DNA of 64,000 nucleotides from Lycocorax pyrrhopterus obiensis (taxonomy: Eukaryota > Chordata > Aves > Passeriformes > Paradisaeidae): the NCBI GenBank assembly GCA_014706295.1, contig JACSVZ010000007.1, positions 43,104,975 to 43,168,974 of the forward strand, given 5' to 3'. A program made the translations under genes and the position numbers. Shown in pieces: positions 35,337 to 49,810 of this stretch; the stretch's first letter is position 1, and each line of letters starts with the position of its first letter. The notes beneath the pieces are model-generated. The model made no database searches, was not told the origin of the DNA, and saw nothing but the letters and a program-made list of their open reading frames with translations.

Positions 35337-38306
35337 TTATTTATGATGGCTTATATTAGGAGTGTCGTTTCTCACATCTGGGGAAAACAGGATGCCTTGT
35401 TTCCTTTTTTCCTTTACTATTGCAATATTTGCAGGCTCTCAGCCAGGATGCCTGGGGAAAAAAAAAAAGGCTTTGATAGAAAAATGTGTAAGCGCCTCAA
35501 TTTGTTATTTTGGCCACTTGCCTTGTATAAATTGATTTGTGTTCTTTTCAGATCAGCTGTCATCGCTTGCACTTTCCTCAGTGTTTTGATTTAACCCCTG
35601 TAGGTGGTTAAGCATCACACAGCTGCTCTCTCACTCTCTGCCTGCCTGTGTGTTATCATCACTGTTTTGCTCACAAATCCAAAACATGGCACCGTGTGTA
35701 TTGCTCTGAAGAAAATTAACTCCCTCCCAGCCAGATCCAGTACACTCAGGAAAAGAATATAGCCTTGAAATTATTGTGAACATTTTTGATATAGAACTTA
35801 AAAAGGCAATGCTTTTGCTGCCATACAGTGAAATAGAGGGCTAAAGGTAGACTGAAACAATGTCATTTATGGCGTCAAGCCATCAAGTATCTGGTAATTT
35901 CTTTTTCCATTCCACTGATTTTCTTTTTCTACACAAGGCACTAAGTTTGAGCAAACTTGCTGTGTGTAGTGGTAGTATCACTAGAGTTACTAGAGTGGTA
36001 GTATCAGGGAGCTGTGTAGGAGTGCGAAATATGTTGTTTCCAGGATTAAGACATGTCAGGCTGTTCACTATCTTAAAATCAAATAGTGGCTGCATTAGGA
36101 CTTAAGTATTGGCTACTGTTTCCATGAATTAATATTGAGAGGGTTGATAACAATACAGAAAAATCGCCTTTCCACAGCTGGGAGGTTTTTTCCAGGTTTA
36201 ACAGTCCTCACACACCCCACCTCTTTCAGCAGTTATTGCTACTGTCCTGCCACTGTGACCCATCACATTGCCTGTATTTTCCACTGCTAGGCTGGTTTGT
36301 CTGGCAAAAGGGACTGCTCCTAGAAAATTTCTCTCTGGGAGCAAAGAACTGCAATTTGCACAGGAGTAAGAAGTTCACTTAAAAATATCCACTGATGCTT
36401 CTGTGCTTGCATATTGGTTGGCTAAGAAGTGAGCTGGGGAAAGGTGAGCTGCAGATTTGTGGTCTGCCTCTGAAAGAAGCTTAGAAATGTTTACTGTTAG
36501 TGCAGGGACAAAATGAGTCACAGAGAACAAGAACCCTTTTTCTCCCAGAGAGGGTCTTGCTTGGTCAAGCTGGTGCACACTGGTGTATGATGCATATGGC
36601 AAGCTTGCATTGCTGCTGCATCTCTGGAAACTTGCCCTTAGCAAACCTCACAGCAGTAATGTCATCTTTTCTAATGTCTTATCTTCTGCTCCTTTCAAAA
36701 AAAGGTGATTTTTGAGATTTCAGGGCCAAGAAGATAGTTGTTGCCTTCTTGCTGCTTTTGTGCAAAGGGAATACAAAGCATGTGAAGCCTTGATGGCATA
36801 AGGAACCCTGACCAAGATGTCACAGATGTGTCTGCCAGTGGTGAAGATTCACTATATCATCATAAAAATTTTTCTTACTAGTGGAAAATGCAATATGCTG
36901 AGCATTTTCAATCTGAATGTGAAAATTAGAAAGCCTGAGAGAAGTTTTCAAGCAGTTTTCCCGGTTAAATGTCTTTTTCATTTGTGTCACTTCAGTGATT
37001 GTTATATTAAACAGTCATGAGAGCACACTTCATTCTGGAAAAATAACTTTTTCCTTTTGGTGGATTTCCCAGTATCCAGGCCTGATTATGAACTGGAAGT
37101 CAAATCACCAGGTAGAGTTTTAATCATCTAAGGTTATCTTACTATTTTTGTTTGCTCATGAAACAGAATCACCAGAAAGCTTGAAACAAAACTGGGAAGT
37201 AATTATGCTGATTAGCTGTTAATGCAAGGTAAGGTTCAGGTAAGGGTTTAATTGTGCATTAATAAACTGTTAGCATGCTGACATCATTTGGATTAGTGTG
37301 TTTTCTGTTCCCCTTTTTCTTGTAGGGGAATCTTATTTGAAATTATTCACCCCACAGTTTTGAACTAGTAGGGAAAAGAAGAAATGTGACTGGTATTGCT
37401 TTTGACTCACATGAGCATCTTTCAGGTTTCAAGCTGTTGCTACTTTACCAAGCTGTTACACAAAGCACTTAAACAAAGTTGCAGTCTTCCATGTAGCATG
37501 GTTCGCCCCCTGAATTCATGGAGTTTAGTTCTTACTTCAAGAGGAGGGACAGTATTCGCCAAATTGTTCTGCTGCAAGCAAAACCACAAGCCTTTCTTAG
37601 CTGAGTTGGGGAAAGATGTCATACGTTTGATATTTCAATAGACCCAAGTCCATTGGCATGCATGTGAGGAGTTCTAGATATTGAACAAATTCCATACATT
37701 GTAGTTGACATGTGTAGAATTTGCAATGGCACAGGTTCTAATTTGAACAAAGTGGGTTTGCACATTCAGTGCAAGAGAAAAAGCTGCCTGGTGCAAATGT
37801 TGCTGGAATTTAATAATTCTTTTTTAAAGACAGAAATAATATAAAAATGTTTTAGTGCAAAGAGGCCCCTTGTAAGAGCTATAGAAATGTGACAGGTTTT
37901 TTTCTTTGTAGGCTAGTAAGGAGTAAGGAGTGTTTGCTTAGTAGGATAGTGAATGAAGTCAGGAGTTTATAAGGGCTCTTACAGATTAAATATCCATTGC
38001 TGCTGATATGTAGCCAGTTCCACTGTGGAAGGTAGCATCAAACATCATGTGGCAACTCTGAACTTTAATACAAGACAGAACAAGCATATTTGTAGAGGAC
38101 TACAGAGATTTTTAGAGGTCAGTAGCCAGTTGGTGAAATCGTACACTAGTAGTTACCATTATACTGTAACTTTAATTGCATATACGCCAATTACATTGTT
38201 ACCATAGCCTATTCTACCACCGAATCACATTGTCCCATGAAAATACCTGTCATGGTCCTAGAATTGCCAAAATATTGATGCCACAAGTTTGGATAATACA
38301 ACTTCC

Positions 38307-38328
38307 TTTTTTTTTTTTTTTTTTTTTT
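38307..38328 (+). repeat. Poly(T) run (T22)
   Basis: Twenty-two T bases, followed by AAATTTACAG. It could be the poly(A) tail of an old antisense retroposon, but no body was recognised to its right. Confidence 0.9.
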
Positions 38329-41158
38329 AAATTTACAGAAACTAGCCTCATTTAGTTCTGTGTTTTCTTTTATTAAAAAGAATGAAAGTTTGTTACTTCC
38401 AGTTAATTATATAATGATTTTTTCTGCTTAGGATAATTTTAGATTAAAGGAAGCTTGCTTCCTAAATCATCATTTCCATTGAAAGCAGCACCAGTAAAAT
38501 TGACCAGTTTTTGTTGTAATAAAGGTTTATAACATTTGACTCACTAGTCACACTTTGATTTGTTTCAAGCATATTAAAATGCAACAAAGCAGGTGGAGCA
38601 GCATGAAGACATTTAAAAACGCATAGAGACAATCGTTTTTATGCCCAGCTGTCTGTGTGTGCTTATGCTGGGAATGCCAGTACCCAGTTCAAGGAAACTT
38701 TCCTGACTCTGGTGTACTCCATGTGTGTCTTAGAGAGGGGGCTGAGCACCATCTCGTGGTGCAGCTGGAGATTTTGTAGTCTCCTCTCAGTTCATGTGCT
38801 GAGCAGCTTAAATACATCTCCAAAGTGATACGATCATTTTGCGTTTGCTATGTTATTGTTTTCTACCTGTGAAAGGGTTGAAGAGTGCTTTGTAGAAAGC
38901 AGCAAAGATGAAGATTATGTTCACTGGCAGAGCTGTGTGAGACTTGAATGCAAACAGGTGCTTGACAGTAGCACTGAGCTACTATATCTGTTATGCACTA
39001 CAGGAAGCAAGTAACTCTGGCAGTGTGAACTACCACAGGCCAGCACTAATCAGCACAGAAAGCAACTGTGTGCTCTTCTTCCTTGAAGTTACTCCTTTTC
39101 GCCTCAGATGAAAACAGCTGATGCCATGCAGCTGAAGCTTTGTGCCTTAAATGCTACGAACACAAAAATGCAGACTGAAGGGACTGCTAGAAACTACTGT
39201 TCTGTGTCTCTGACAGCTGCAGCAAATCAGGTCATCCTAACTTCAGTATTCTTTCCTAGGGCTTACCTCCACATACTGTGGATACTGTACTGCGTTTAAA
39301 ACTTTAGTTTCTGCCTCCTGCATCTGGTTCCAAAAGTATGGTTCAGGAAACCTAGTGATAACTAAGATCAGGCTTGATGTAATAAGAAAAGTGTGCATGT
39401 ATAAGTGTGCAAGTTCTGTTTGTACAGAACATCCTTGATAAAATATATCATTTGGAATACCTGTAGAAATGTTTAACACCTCCTGAGATTGGAAATTTCA
39501 CAGAATACTATGAAGAACTGAAGTATTTTCTAATAATTCACATGGAAATGTGGATAATCCTCCATAACAGGAACAGCCAAGAGTGGATGTGGGGCAGCTA
39601 GGCTAAGAAGGTATAGAAAATATTTATTAAACCCAGTTATATTGTCATAGCTGATATTCAGTCACTCCTAACTAGGCATGAATTCAGAAAGGGGCTTCCT
39701 TGATTAAGCACTGAAGTGGCTTGGGTTCAGGTAAAATCCTTAAAGGCATGTTAGCCCAGAGTTGATGGTAATGTGCTGTAGCATCCATATGTGAATATAA
39801 AGGGTATAGAAACCAAGGGCAGCCCATGGAAAGCATGATGTTGCTTTAAAGCCAAATCCTCAGCTGAAGCAGCTGGAACCTCTCTGAGAATTCTGAGTAG
39901 GAGTAATTAAACAAATAGATATGAAGTCCATCTTAAGCTAATATTGGAATTGCATCTGATGTTTATTTCATAACAAAAAACCCTGACTTTAAATTTTTAC
40001 AAGATCTTGTGCTTTGCTTTACCATGAAGTCACTCTGATAGTTTTTGAGCTGAGCCAAGGTAAACTTGAGAAATCAGTGTGTTTCACCCTTGCACAAAGA
40101 GTGACTCTGGCAAGGGAGCTATTGAAAAACAGGTCAAAGAACTTGGGCTCTGAAATTTGTTTAGGGAGCCAAAGGGCTCGAGAATGTTTCCTATGACATT
40201 GCAAAGTGTGAATGTGGAAGATGGAGTGTGGAAAATGTTACTCTGAATGAGTGCCAGCCACCTCCCTCACTATGGGAAATAGAAAAGTAAAAAATACTTT
40301 CCTCTTTTGGGTAAGCTTTGATGCATCATAAGGAAATATTTCTTCCTTATTTTGAGGGAGGTATTTTTCTACTTTGCCCTCCCAAGCAAAGCCTTTTTGT
40401 CCAATTCACTCAAATGGAGTTAAAATGCACATCTATTCCTCTTCCTTGCACCTCTTTTTATAGTTTTCAAATGTCAATTATTTCTGTATTGCAAGGGACA
40501 AACAGCCAGCTTTCTGTCATTCTGATTGCTGAAACTATGGTTTTCAGTAGTCCATTAGGAGGTTATTAAGATGTTTTTCTACTTTAGCTCTATGTTGCAG
40601 AGGTACTGAGTGTAGTCAGCCTCTGTCAAATTTCACAGGCTTTTAGATGGCATTTGTGAAGAATCAAATCTTAAGGCCTTAAGAGATGTACTCTCAAATA
40701 CTATGGGGAAATTTTCAAAACTGAAAGTATGACAAGTGAGAGGTTCTGTATATTTTTTTCCTGTTGTGAGGTAAATGAAGTAAATCCAAGTTCTTGGTAC
40801 AGGTATGTCTTCATGTTGGAAGACTTGTTGCCTAATTCAAACACCGTAATCTGAATAATTTAGGTCTGAGAAGACTGAAGCTCTCAGTCACTTAGCTTTG
40901 AATGCAGAACTGTGTGTTTTAATGTGTTACAGATTTACCTCTGGAGACCTGTATCATGTTGAGACTCCATGGGTAAACATGAACATGTTTTCGTGTAAGA
41001 TTTCTGCTTTTGCTTTTTCTGACTGGACCAGAAATGTAACAGAAACATCGCTTTCCTGAGGGCTTTGGGAATATAGAAAAACCTAGAGATACCTGTAGAT
41101 CTGCAGTTCTGATAAACTAAAGGAGGGATGTGTAGTAAAATATTCTAACCCACTTCCC

Positions 41159-41172
41159 TTTTTTTTTTTTTT
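41159..41172 (+). repeat. Poly(T) run
   Basis: About fourteen T bases between CTTCCC and GGAGGACCAG. Confidence 0.8.
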
Positions 41173-44100
41173 GGAGGACCAGTAACTTCATCTGAAAATG
41201 GGCAAAGGCATTGCTTTCTTTTGGCATCTCTTTTTGCATCACAGCACAGAAAGAATATTTGATTCTGTTTCATAGTGGGTTAAGATTTGAGCCTAAAATT
41301 AAAAATCCTTTCTGAGGAGTTCTTAAGCATACTTTTGAGTATTATACTGATGCTGATGATTTAAATACTTACAAGGCTGCAATAGTGGTGGAATTACTAT
41401 CACCATGGAATTAATGAAGGACAGAATGTGCAGTAGCAGTGATATTATGGGCTTTCAGCCCTGCCCTAATACAGTACCATTATTCAGGCATTTCTGACAG
41501 GGATGGAAAGCTTCATTGCAGCCATTTAACCCTGTTGCTACTCTACAAGTTTTAGTAGAGAGAGGGAAGTATGAGCAAAAAGAAAGATTTTGCATTCTTA
41601 CTTGCTCTTGCTTCCTTACTGCACTAATAGTATATGGAGGGATCCAACTTCTACTTTGGTAAGAAGGATGTGACTGAATTTATTGCCAGTGCACTTTTTG
41701 GAAGCCTGCAGGCTACATACTGATTGAAAGAAAACTGCTTAGCTGCTAACTACAAGTAAACCTGAAACTGGTCAGTTAGGGATAAAACACTACCCATGAA
41801 ATGTAAACACTGTTAATTGCATGAGTATGGCAAAAAACCTTGCATTCAGTCTCAGGTGACAATAGTTTCAGATCTTTTGCTTCTAGGTAGCAGTAAGTCT
41901 TCTGAAACAACAGTAGATCCAATGTATAACCTGTACAGATTTTGCAAGGGCAGAGGAAAATCTAGGAAGAAATTTCCCAAGAGCATTGAAACCACAATTC
42001 AAAATTAGTACTTTCTGAAGAAAATTTTCTGAAGTACTACCAAAACCACTGGCATACAATTTCCCTGGCTGCAGACACAGAGGTGAAACAAACTCAAACC
42101 CTACTTTCTAAGCCTCAGAGACTAGGGAAGTTTGAGTCAGTTCTTATTGTCATTGAGTAAAGAAAATCTCACAGTGGAAAATCAGGTGGTGATTAGTGTT
42201 GTATATTGTTCTGCTTACTGTTAGTTTACAAGAATACTGTTAGTGAACAGGTCATAAAGGTTCATTGTGCTGTGGAACTGTTGATCTGAAGAGACATCTG
42301 AAACATCTGAGATGTTTCTCACTCACTTTAATCACCAGTCTACTGCCCCAATTCTGTTCCTGTTTGGTTGGTCCATACTTCAAACTTACTTTCTTTGAGC
42401 ACTGAGAATTCTATCTATAGCTTCTAGGATTTCCACAATGGCTAGAGATGGAGCCTAGCATCCCAGATAGTGCTACCCAGTCCTACCTCACTTCCACAGC
42501 CTTCTACTGTGGCCAGCTCTTGTATGTTCATGGGCAAGAGAGACCAGAATACTTGTATTTGGAAAGGATGAGGCAGTTTTGGTAGGTGAACTAATTTGCA
42601 TCCATAACCTGATTGCTGCCTAATATCAGAGAATACCAGTATGTTGACATAGTAGACAGGTAACTCTATCCTTGCTTTGATTAAAACACCATCTTGGTGG
42701 CCTCAGAGCAAAGGCTAGTACTACTTCTGTTTTGATATTGAGTGCCTCAGGTATGTATGGAGAAAATCCTAGTTTCAGTTCTTGCTGATATCCATAAATA
42801 GTACACATGTATGGGTAGCCATATATTTTTACAGGATTGCTTAGAGTCAGAATCTACTCTGAAGATTTTATTGTCCAAATGTGTTCAAGGATAAAAGGGA
42901 TAGAAGGGAGTGTATGGGCACTTGCATTTAGACTAATGATTAAATTAAGCAGTATTTAGTTTGTAGAGACTAGTCTGTCTTTAGTCAGTGGAGAGGACTA
43001 AGCTCTTCCAGGGAATGGTTTGAAGCTGGAAGCTAAGTCAGTGTCCTCCAGTGGGCAATTTGGAGCCACCTGGCTTTGGCTCCTGCACCTCCTGGCTGAT
43101 TGTCAGGAGCATTGTCTGGTCAAGGCTTCTCAAATCAGCATCACTGCACGGTCCCCAGATAATAATCTCTACATAACTCTGCAGTATCAAGACTTTGGGC
43201 AAGCCATTTATTTACCAGAATTTCATCTTTCCAGTGGTGTGCAGCTAATAATACTCACCTTCTTGCCAGAAGGCTTTAGGAACTGAAGTCATGAATGTCT
43301 GTAATGGCTTTAATATCGTAAGTACCAAGGTATTGTGCAAACACATTTAGTGCCTATGAAAGAATTGCGTATTTCTGTTTATTACCCACGACATTACAGT
43401 AATAAGTAGCAGTAAGATGAAATGCTTTTCAAAATGTTAAAGGCCAGATTGTCCAACGGGTTCATTTTGATGGAATCACAGCAAGCAAATTTTTCCCTTT
43501 TATGTGTGGCAATTAATTTCCTGAAAGAAATCAACATCCATGGCATATGTGTAATTTTAGATGTAGTTATTTAGATAGAGATACCATCAATTCAATGAAA
43601 AATACCACACAAATGGGGGAAAAAAAGCCAGATTAAGCTGCAATAAAGAAAATGAACTTAAACAAGCAGGAAGATGTGGATGTATTTACAAGAATAAGTG
43701 TGTGCGATGTTCTATCCATACATGATCAAATCTTACCATGAAATTTGAAAGTGTTATTAGCAGTCATCTCTCTCCTCTGCTTTGATTTGCCTGTATTTGT
43801 TGAGAAAAGCACATTCAGGGAGATAACTGTGTTTCTTATACCAGTGCCTTAGTCTTCAGAAACAGTGTGAGATGATGGACCTGATCCTTAAACAACAATG
43901 AAACAAATGCTCAGTCTCCTGCACCAGCAATAACTGGACTGCTGTAAACGTGGTTAGTTTGTATGGGTTTATAGGCTTGGTATTTATGCACTGTACCTCA
44001 GATTCAGTTGTAATTTCCATAAAAATGACAGAAAAATTAGGCCAGAATAGTGAGGCTGACATTAAGAAATTATACTGGCTTGCACGAAATTGCATATCTC

Positions 44101-47100
44101 TCTTCTGGATGGCTGCAATATCTGCAGACAGGTTCCTGGTTTATGATACTCCCCATATATGATGCTTTGCTTCTTTCATTGCTCTACACCAGAACTAGAT
44201 AGCTACCTTATAGACATGGCAGTCTCTTAGTTGCTGTAGGAAAAAATACTAAAGCTAAAATTTGCTTGTGTGCTAAAAAATGGTTAATTCTTTAAATGAA
44301 AGTGAAGAGATGATGCTGACCCTGTGCCATGACAGTATGATCCATTTACCCTGTTAAATGTTCTGATGAGTTTTATGTCAGTGTGGTTTCCCTTTGGCCT
44401 GTGCACTGGGAAATGTCACTACAGCTGTGACTGAAGCTGTGCCTGTTCAGATGCCTTTCTCTTTGCACTCATGCAAATGTCTAAAGCTGTGGCTCCTGTG
44501 ATTTACCTTGGCAAGTGGCAAGAGGTCAGCGAAACACTGCTGGCATTAAGCTTCACAGCTTTGGTGAGATTCTTGTCTTGGAATCTGAGGTGAAACTGAA
44601 GTGGATTGTTACTGAAATTTTTTTTCTAATTATGTAATTATGGCATAGGCATCTTCATGTTATACAGGAGTGTTCATGTGATTATCAACTATATATGTAC
44701 GATCAGAATTTTTCTGGTTTTAACTGTGTCTCCTGGCATTTCATTCCATATATGCTTAGAGAGAGAGAGAAATGTACGTACATACAAGACCTAGTGACAC
44801 CCATATAATTAGAATATGATTCTGTTTCTTACTGGAGTAAGAAGGTGATATTCCTTTTGAATTTGAGTCAGAAGCAGAAAGACAAGTATTATCAGGAAAA
44901 GAATTGTAATGTGCATCCCGTATAAAAGAATGAAATAAGTTCTTGGATGAGGTTTGAAAAGATCAGTTATCTTGGCTAGATAAAAGAGGCATGGAGGAAA
45001 TGCAGAGGAAGAATACTTTTTATCAGAAGAGACTAAATTACGTGTGAGGAGATGGAAAGAGATTGAAAAGAGGCCAGTTTTAAATAACAAGTGAAGGTGA
45101 AAGATCTAAAAATAAAGAAAGAAATTGTAGTTTTGACAAGGTCGATTTTAGATGTCTAAAAGTAGAGAGCACTCATTTTTTCACTGTAGGGGATCATCAG
45201 AAGTATATGAGAAGAGTGGGTCATCTGGTCATGAGAATAGAATATTAATTTTTTTAAGTGAACAAGCATTCTCAAGTCAGAGCAGAGAGAGAATGAGGAC
45301 TTGCCCTTCTGCTCTGGGTGTATAATATGTAACATGTGGCAAATTGGCTTCCAAATTCACCCAGCTTGGTCTTAACCTGTTTGTTTTGGAGCCCTCATGT
45401 ACCTAAAGAATAATTGTTCCCTGCCCTTCTATAAATAACCCCAAACAATAGCAGAGCTCTGACAGCTGCTGCTTTGATCTGAACATACAAAGCAACGTCC
45501 AAGCAGCCTTGGAATATAAAAGAGGAAATGATGCTCAAAAACACAGCGTGTGTGCATGTAATTTTTGTTATAGATTGGAGCCATTTTTCTTTACCTCCTG
45601 ACTTCTGGGAGAGCCTCTGTCTTTAGAATTTCTCTGCCGCAATTGCTGAACACTCTTGCACAGTGTATGTTCACTGAGTGCATCTGTAAATTGGTGTATG
45701 GGCCTTAATGGTTCTGCATGATTTTGTATCTTTACAGAATCTATTTGTCTTCCAAGTCAGTCAGTCACTTGGTCTTTCACTTTGTCTAATGTTTTTATGG
45801 TTTTATTGATTCGTTCATGCCAATGGTAAAGAAGAAAGAAGCCATTTTAACTGCCCTGTAAATAGCTAGAACAAGCCAGCTGAGCTTGCATGTCCTGTCT
45901 TTTCAAGGCAGATCTGTGTTTCTACTTTCACCAAAACTACTGCCAAAAAGGTGGGTGCTAATGCAGAGAGTTTCATCAGGAGCAAGTATTTTTTGGCCTT
46001 GATAAAAATAAGCACCAGGTTTAAAAATCTGTGCCTAGCATTGCTCATTGAATTTTGCTTTCTCCATGGCACTCTGTGTCTTCCATGACACAGGGGAAAG
46101 ATACAAATTAGGCAGAAAATGTCAGTGAAGTTCAATTTCTACAGCTGTAGGGGAGCTTGAGACTAAATTTGGGGTGCTGATGCAGGCAACTAAATGCAAG
46201 CACAGGAGGTACATCAAGTCACATGAAAAGACAAGGGCTTTGGATTCCCAGTGATGATAAGGGCAGATGTGACTCCGCCAGCTGAGTTATCTAGGATCAT
46301 TGCTGTCCTCCATACCCTGTCATCAGCAGTGCAATGAGTGCTGGTATCCAGTGCCCTTTCCCCAAGCCTTTGCTTTCAGTCATTTCAAGGGAGACTTTCC
46401 TCTTTAGTACTGACAAGCAACGACTTTTCTTGCTTAACAGAAGGGACTTAGGAGTCCATTTAATTTTTCTATTCTTTCCAATGTTATCCCTTCACAGGCC
46501 ATAGGGCTGGCACACTGCCACAGAGGGCCAGCACTCACACCCAAACTCAGGCTGCCAGCTGAACCCTGTGTGTTCAGAAATATCACTCTTTCTGTGCTCT
46601 ACACTTCCACTTTCCAAGCAGGTTCATCATGGACCAGTAACACCATCAAGACTGTGCCTGATGGGTCGTGGTTCTGGCCACTATGTTTTTGTTACTGAAC
46701 TGCTCTGGAGAATTTTAATTGCAGGAAGTACAGACTTTATGAGCAGAATTGTCAGCTCAATTTTTATGACCTTCTCAAGTCAAATCTGAAGTGTGAGACA
46801 GAAGACTGTCCTTGATGTTTTTTCAGATGGACTCAGATTTTTGAAACTGGTATTTAACTTTTGACATATGGATTTAAAAAAGCAAGAAGAAAGAATGTAG
46901 AAGTATCCTCTCACACAAAAGCTGTTCACTCCCCTCCAGTCTCCCTGCAGACAAAGAGAATTTGTTCCCTCAAAATACTGCATGTTTTTGATCCTACTCT
47001 CAAATTCCTGATTTTTGAGTCATGAGAGATTAATCCTATGAATTAGATTAATTTTGATGAAAAAGGGATCCAGTTGGGAAAGTACAATTTTGCTGCTAAT

Positions 47101-49559
47101 TGGTTTTGTGTCGATATTTCTTCCAAGCCAAGAATTCTCAAGAGCTTTATGAACAGAAAGTTTCAGAGCAGGTAGTGCTAAATGGGACCAATTGTCTACC
47201 TGCTGCAGAGCAAAAGCCCACAAGCACCCCCTTCCCACTTGACAGATCTAGCATTTCTTTCTTCACTCATTCTAATAGTTCATCTGGTGACAATTCTTGG
47301 CACTTTGTTACTTGCTAAACACTGAACTGTGATATCTGTTAGCATCTTCTCCTTTATATAAACACTGAAAAAATAATCCACAGGCTGAACTACTGCTGCT
47401 AAAAAATATTTATTCTCAGCAGGAATCTGGCTCTTTGTTATATACTGACACTGAATATTTAAATTACAACCTTCTAATCTTTCATTTACAGCATCTAGAT
47501 GATGTTGAATAAATTAAAAATAAGATGCAACAATAATCCACCCAGAGAGGGGATCTGACAGGGAATCAATACTTTCCAAAATGTGGGGTGGGTTTTCCAG
47601 CTCCCATCTTTGACAGGACATGTTCTGTGTTCAGTACTCCTAAGGCCATATATGTCAAGAACTAAATACCAGTTTTGATAATCTAAGCCTGTCTGAAGAA
47701 GCACTGAGGACAGTCTGCTGTCTCACGCTTCAGACTTGACTGTGTCCCTGCATTAGAAAGGCATACAAATTGAGTAGGCAATTTTTGCTTGTAAGCCTGT
47801 ACTTCAGTATTTCAGTGTTAGTCACAAACTGAGAAGGACTAGGAAGGATGTGAGTCACTGCTAGTGGGTTTCTATGAACTGTATTGCTAGAAAGAGGCCT
47901 TGCAGGTTTGGTAATTGACTTGTTAGCTGTCACCCTGATGGGAATATGTGACTAATAGCAAACCTCAAATTCAGATGTTATGCTTCAGAGCTAGTCTGAA
48001 ACGCTAGATTGAAGACTTACTGTCTGTTTGATTTTAAAATCATGGCAACAGCAGTCAGTGTGGTAGAAGGCACTGGAGCAGGTGAGGTGCCCTACGAAGT
48101 GCTGGGACAATGACCACAGAAGTCATAGAATCCACATCAGCACACACAGGTCATGAACAACAAATTTATGTATTCCACTGAGTCACCCACCTTCTGCAAA
48201 ACACATAGACATTGAATTGTCTATAATTATCTGTTTTCAGGAATTCAGCTTTACTGGTACGTCTTTAGGCATAATCATCTGCTTTACATCATATATTTTG
48301 AGGCCTGAAGATGCTATTATGTTCTATCCTGACCCCCCATAGGGCATAGAACTGATTTCTGCTTTTGAACTGCTCTTTGAACTATGAAACATCTGTTTAG
48401 AAACATATTGTATCTGGATGCATCACCATTTAGTACATTTGTCTTAATGTTTGTACCTACGCTAAGGATTTAAAAGTCTCTTAAAATCGTAAGGGACATT
48501 TGCCAATTATACATGAAATATATGTAGTAAAGCCATAAATTAAGTGCAAGTTATTCAAATCCTGTATATGTGCCTTTTTTCAGAACCAATAATCACTGAA
48601 CCCCATTCCCATTGCTCGAAGTTAGGCTCATCCTCTTTGGCATTATTTGGATCCTCTGGTAGTATGACTGGAATAGCACTGCCCTGAATTGCACCACTAG
48701 GGTTTGATACCTCAGTGACTTGACATCGGACACTGCCTTTTTGTAGACGATCTCAGTGCCTTTTTTTAACTAGAGTTTGCAAACAGCTGTGCAGTCTTCA
48801 GCTCTGACCAATCTGTCCCATATCATGTGCATCCCAGCAGACAGAGATTTTGGTGGGAGCTGTAGTCCTCCCTGAGGTTCTGGATAAAACTTTGGGCTTT
48901 CTGCAGGAATGTGGGAGTTGGTTTGCACCTAAGATGTTGCCAAGGTGCGAAGAAAGTAACTTGAGTTCTGAATCTAGTCAGAATCCCCCAAGAGAGGTGG
49001 AAACCAGTGCTGGTGTAGCTCTTCTGAGTAAATGGGGATATGCCTTGATATTGAGGTGGGACAGATGGGACCTGGTACCATTTTTGCATGGCCAGACCAT
49101 GCACAGAGTAGCTCTACTCAATACTGGCAGAGACAGAAGCTGTGTAGGCATTTCCTTGCCCAAAGGTGTGACCCCAACAGCAGGGAAAGTGAGATTGAAG
49201 TCCTGTGACTGCCCAACCTTTCCCCTCATGGCATGACATCCTTCTTTTGTCCTCAGCCATTCAGGGACTGGCTTCTCTTTGGAGGTGACTGGCTATATGT
49301 CTTGTGGTAGCTTCTACCAGTCTGCATTATGATATTTTGTCTTTTCTCCCTTTCCCCACCATCTTCAACAGCAGTTGTCTATTCACCACTGTCTAGCATG
49401 TACCACTGCCACTGCTTTTACAGACTGACACCTTTCCATCCAGGTCTGGTGGCTTATTGTACCTCTGCTATTAAAAGCCCAAGCAAATGCTACATTTAAA
49501 AGGTCTTCTCTCCTGCCAAGTAACAGATAGAGTGGGGCAACGTGCAGCCACTGAAGTGC

Positions 49560-49810
49560 TGAAGTTCAGCTGGTGTGGGGCCATTTGAGGCACTTGGGGA
49601 GGTGCTGGGGGCCTGCAGCTGGGGAGGGCAGTGCTAAGGATGCTGCTGCCTGCAGGAGGCCTGGGGCTGTGCCCTGTGGCATGAGGCTGCCCTCCTCTCG
49701 GGGGTCTGCTCTCCTCTCCCGGAGCAAGAGATGTGGGCAGACAGGCCGTGTACAGCTGCAGGTCAGTGGGGCTGGAGGAGACGTGCAGGTCCTGCGGGCT
49801 TGGCTGTGCT
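49560..49810. other. GC-rich block with scattered CpG
   Basis: About 250 bp of GC-rich sequence with several CpG dinucleotides in an otherwise AT-rich, CpG-poor intron. Overlapping open frames of 104 codons (plus) and 115 codons (minus) show no recognisable domain and reflect composition. It may be a regulatory element, a small CpG cluster or an unclassified repeat. Confidence 0.3.
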
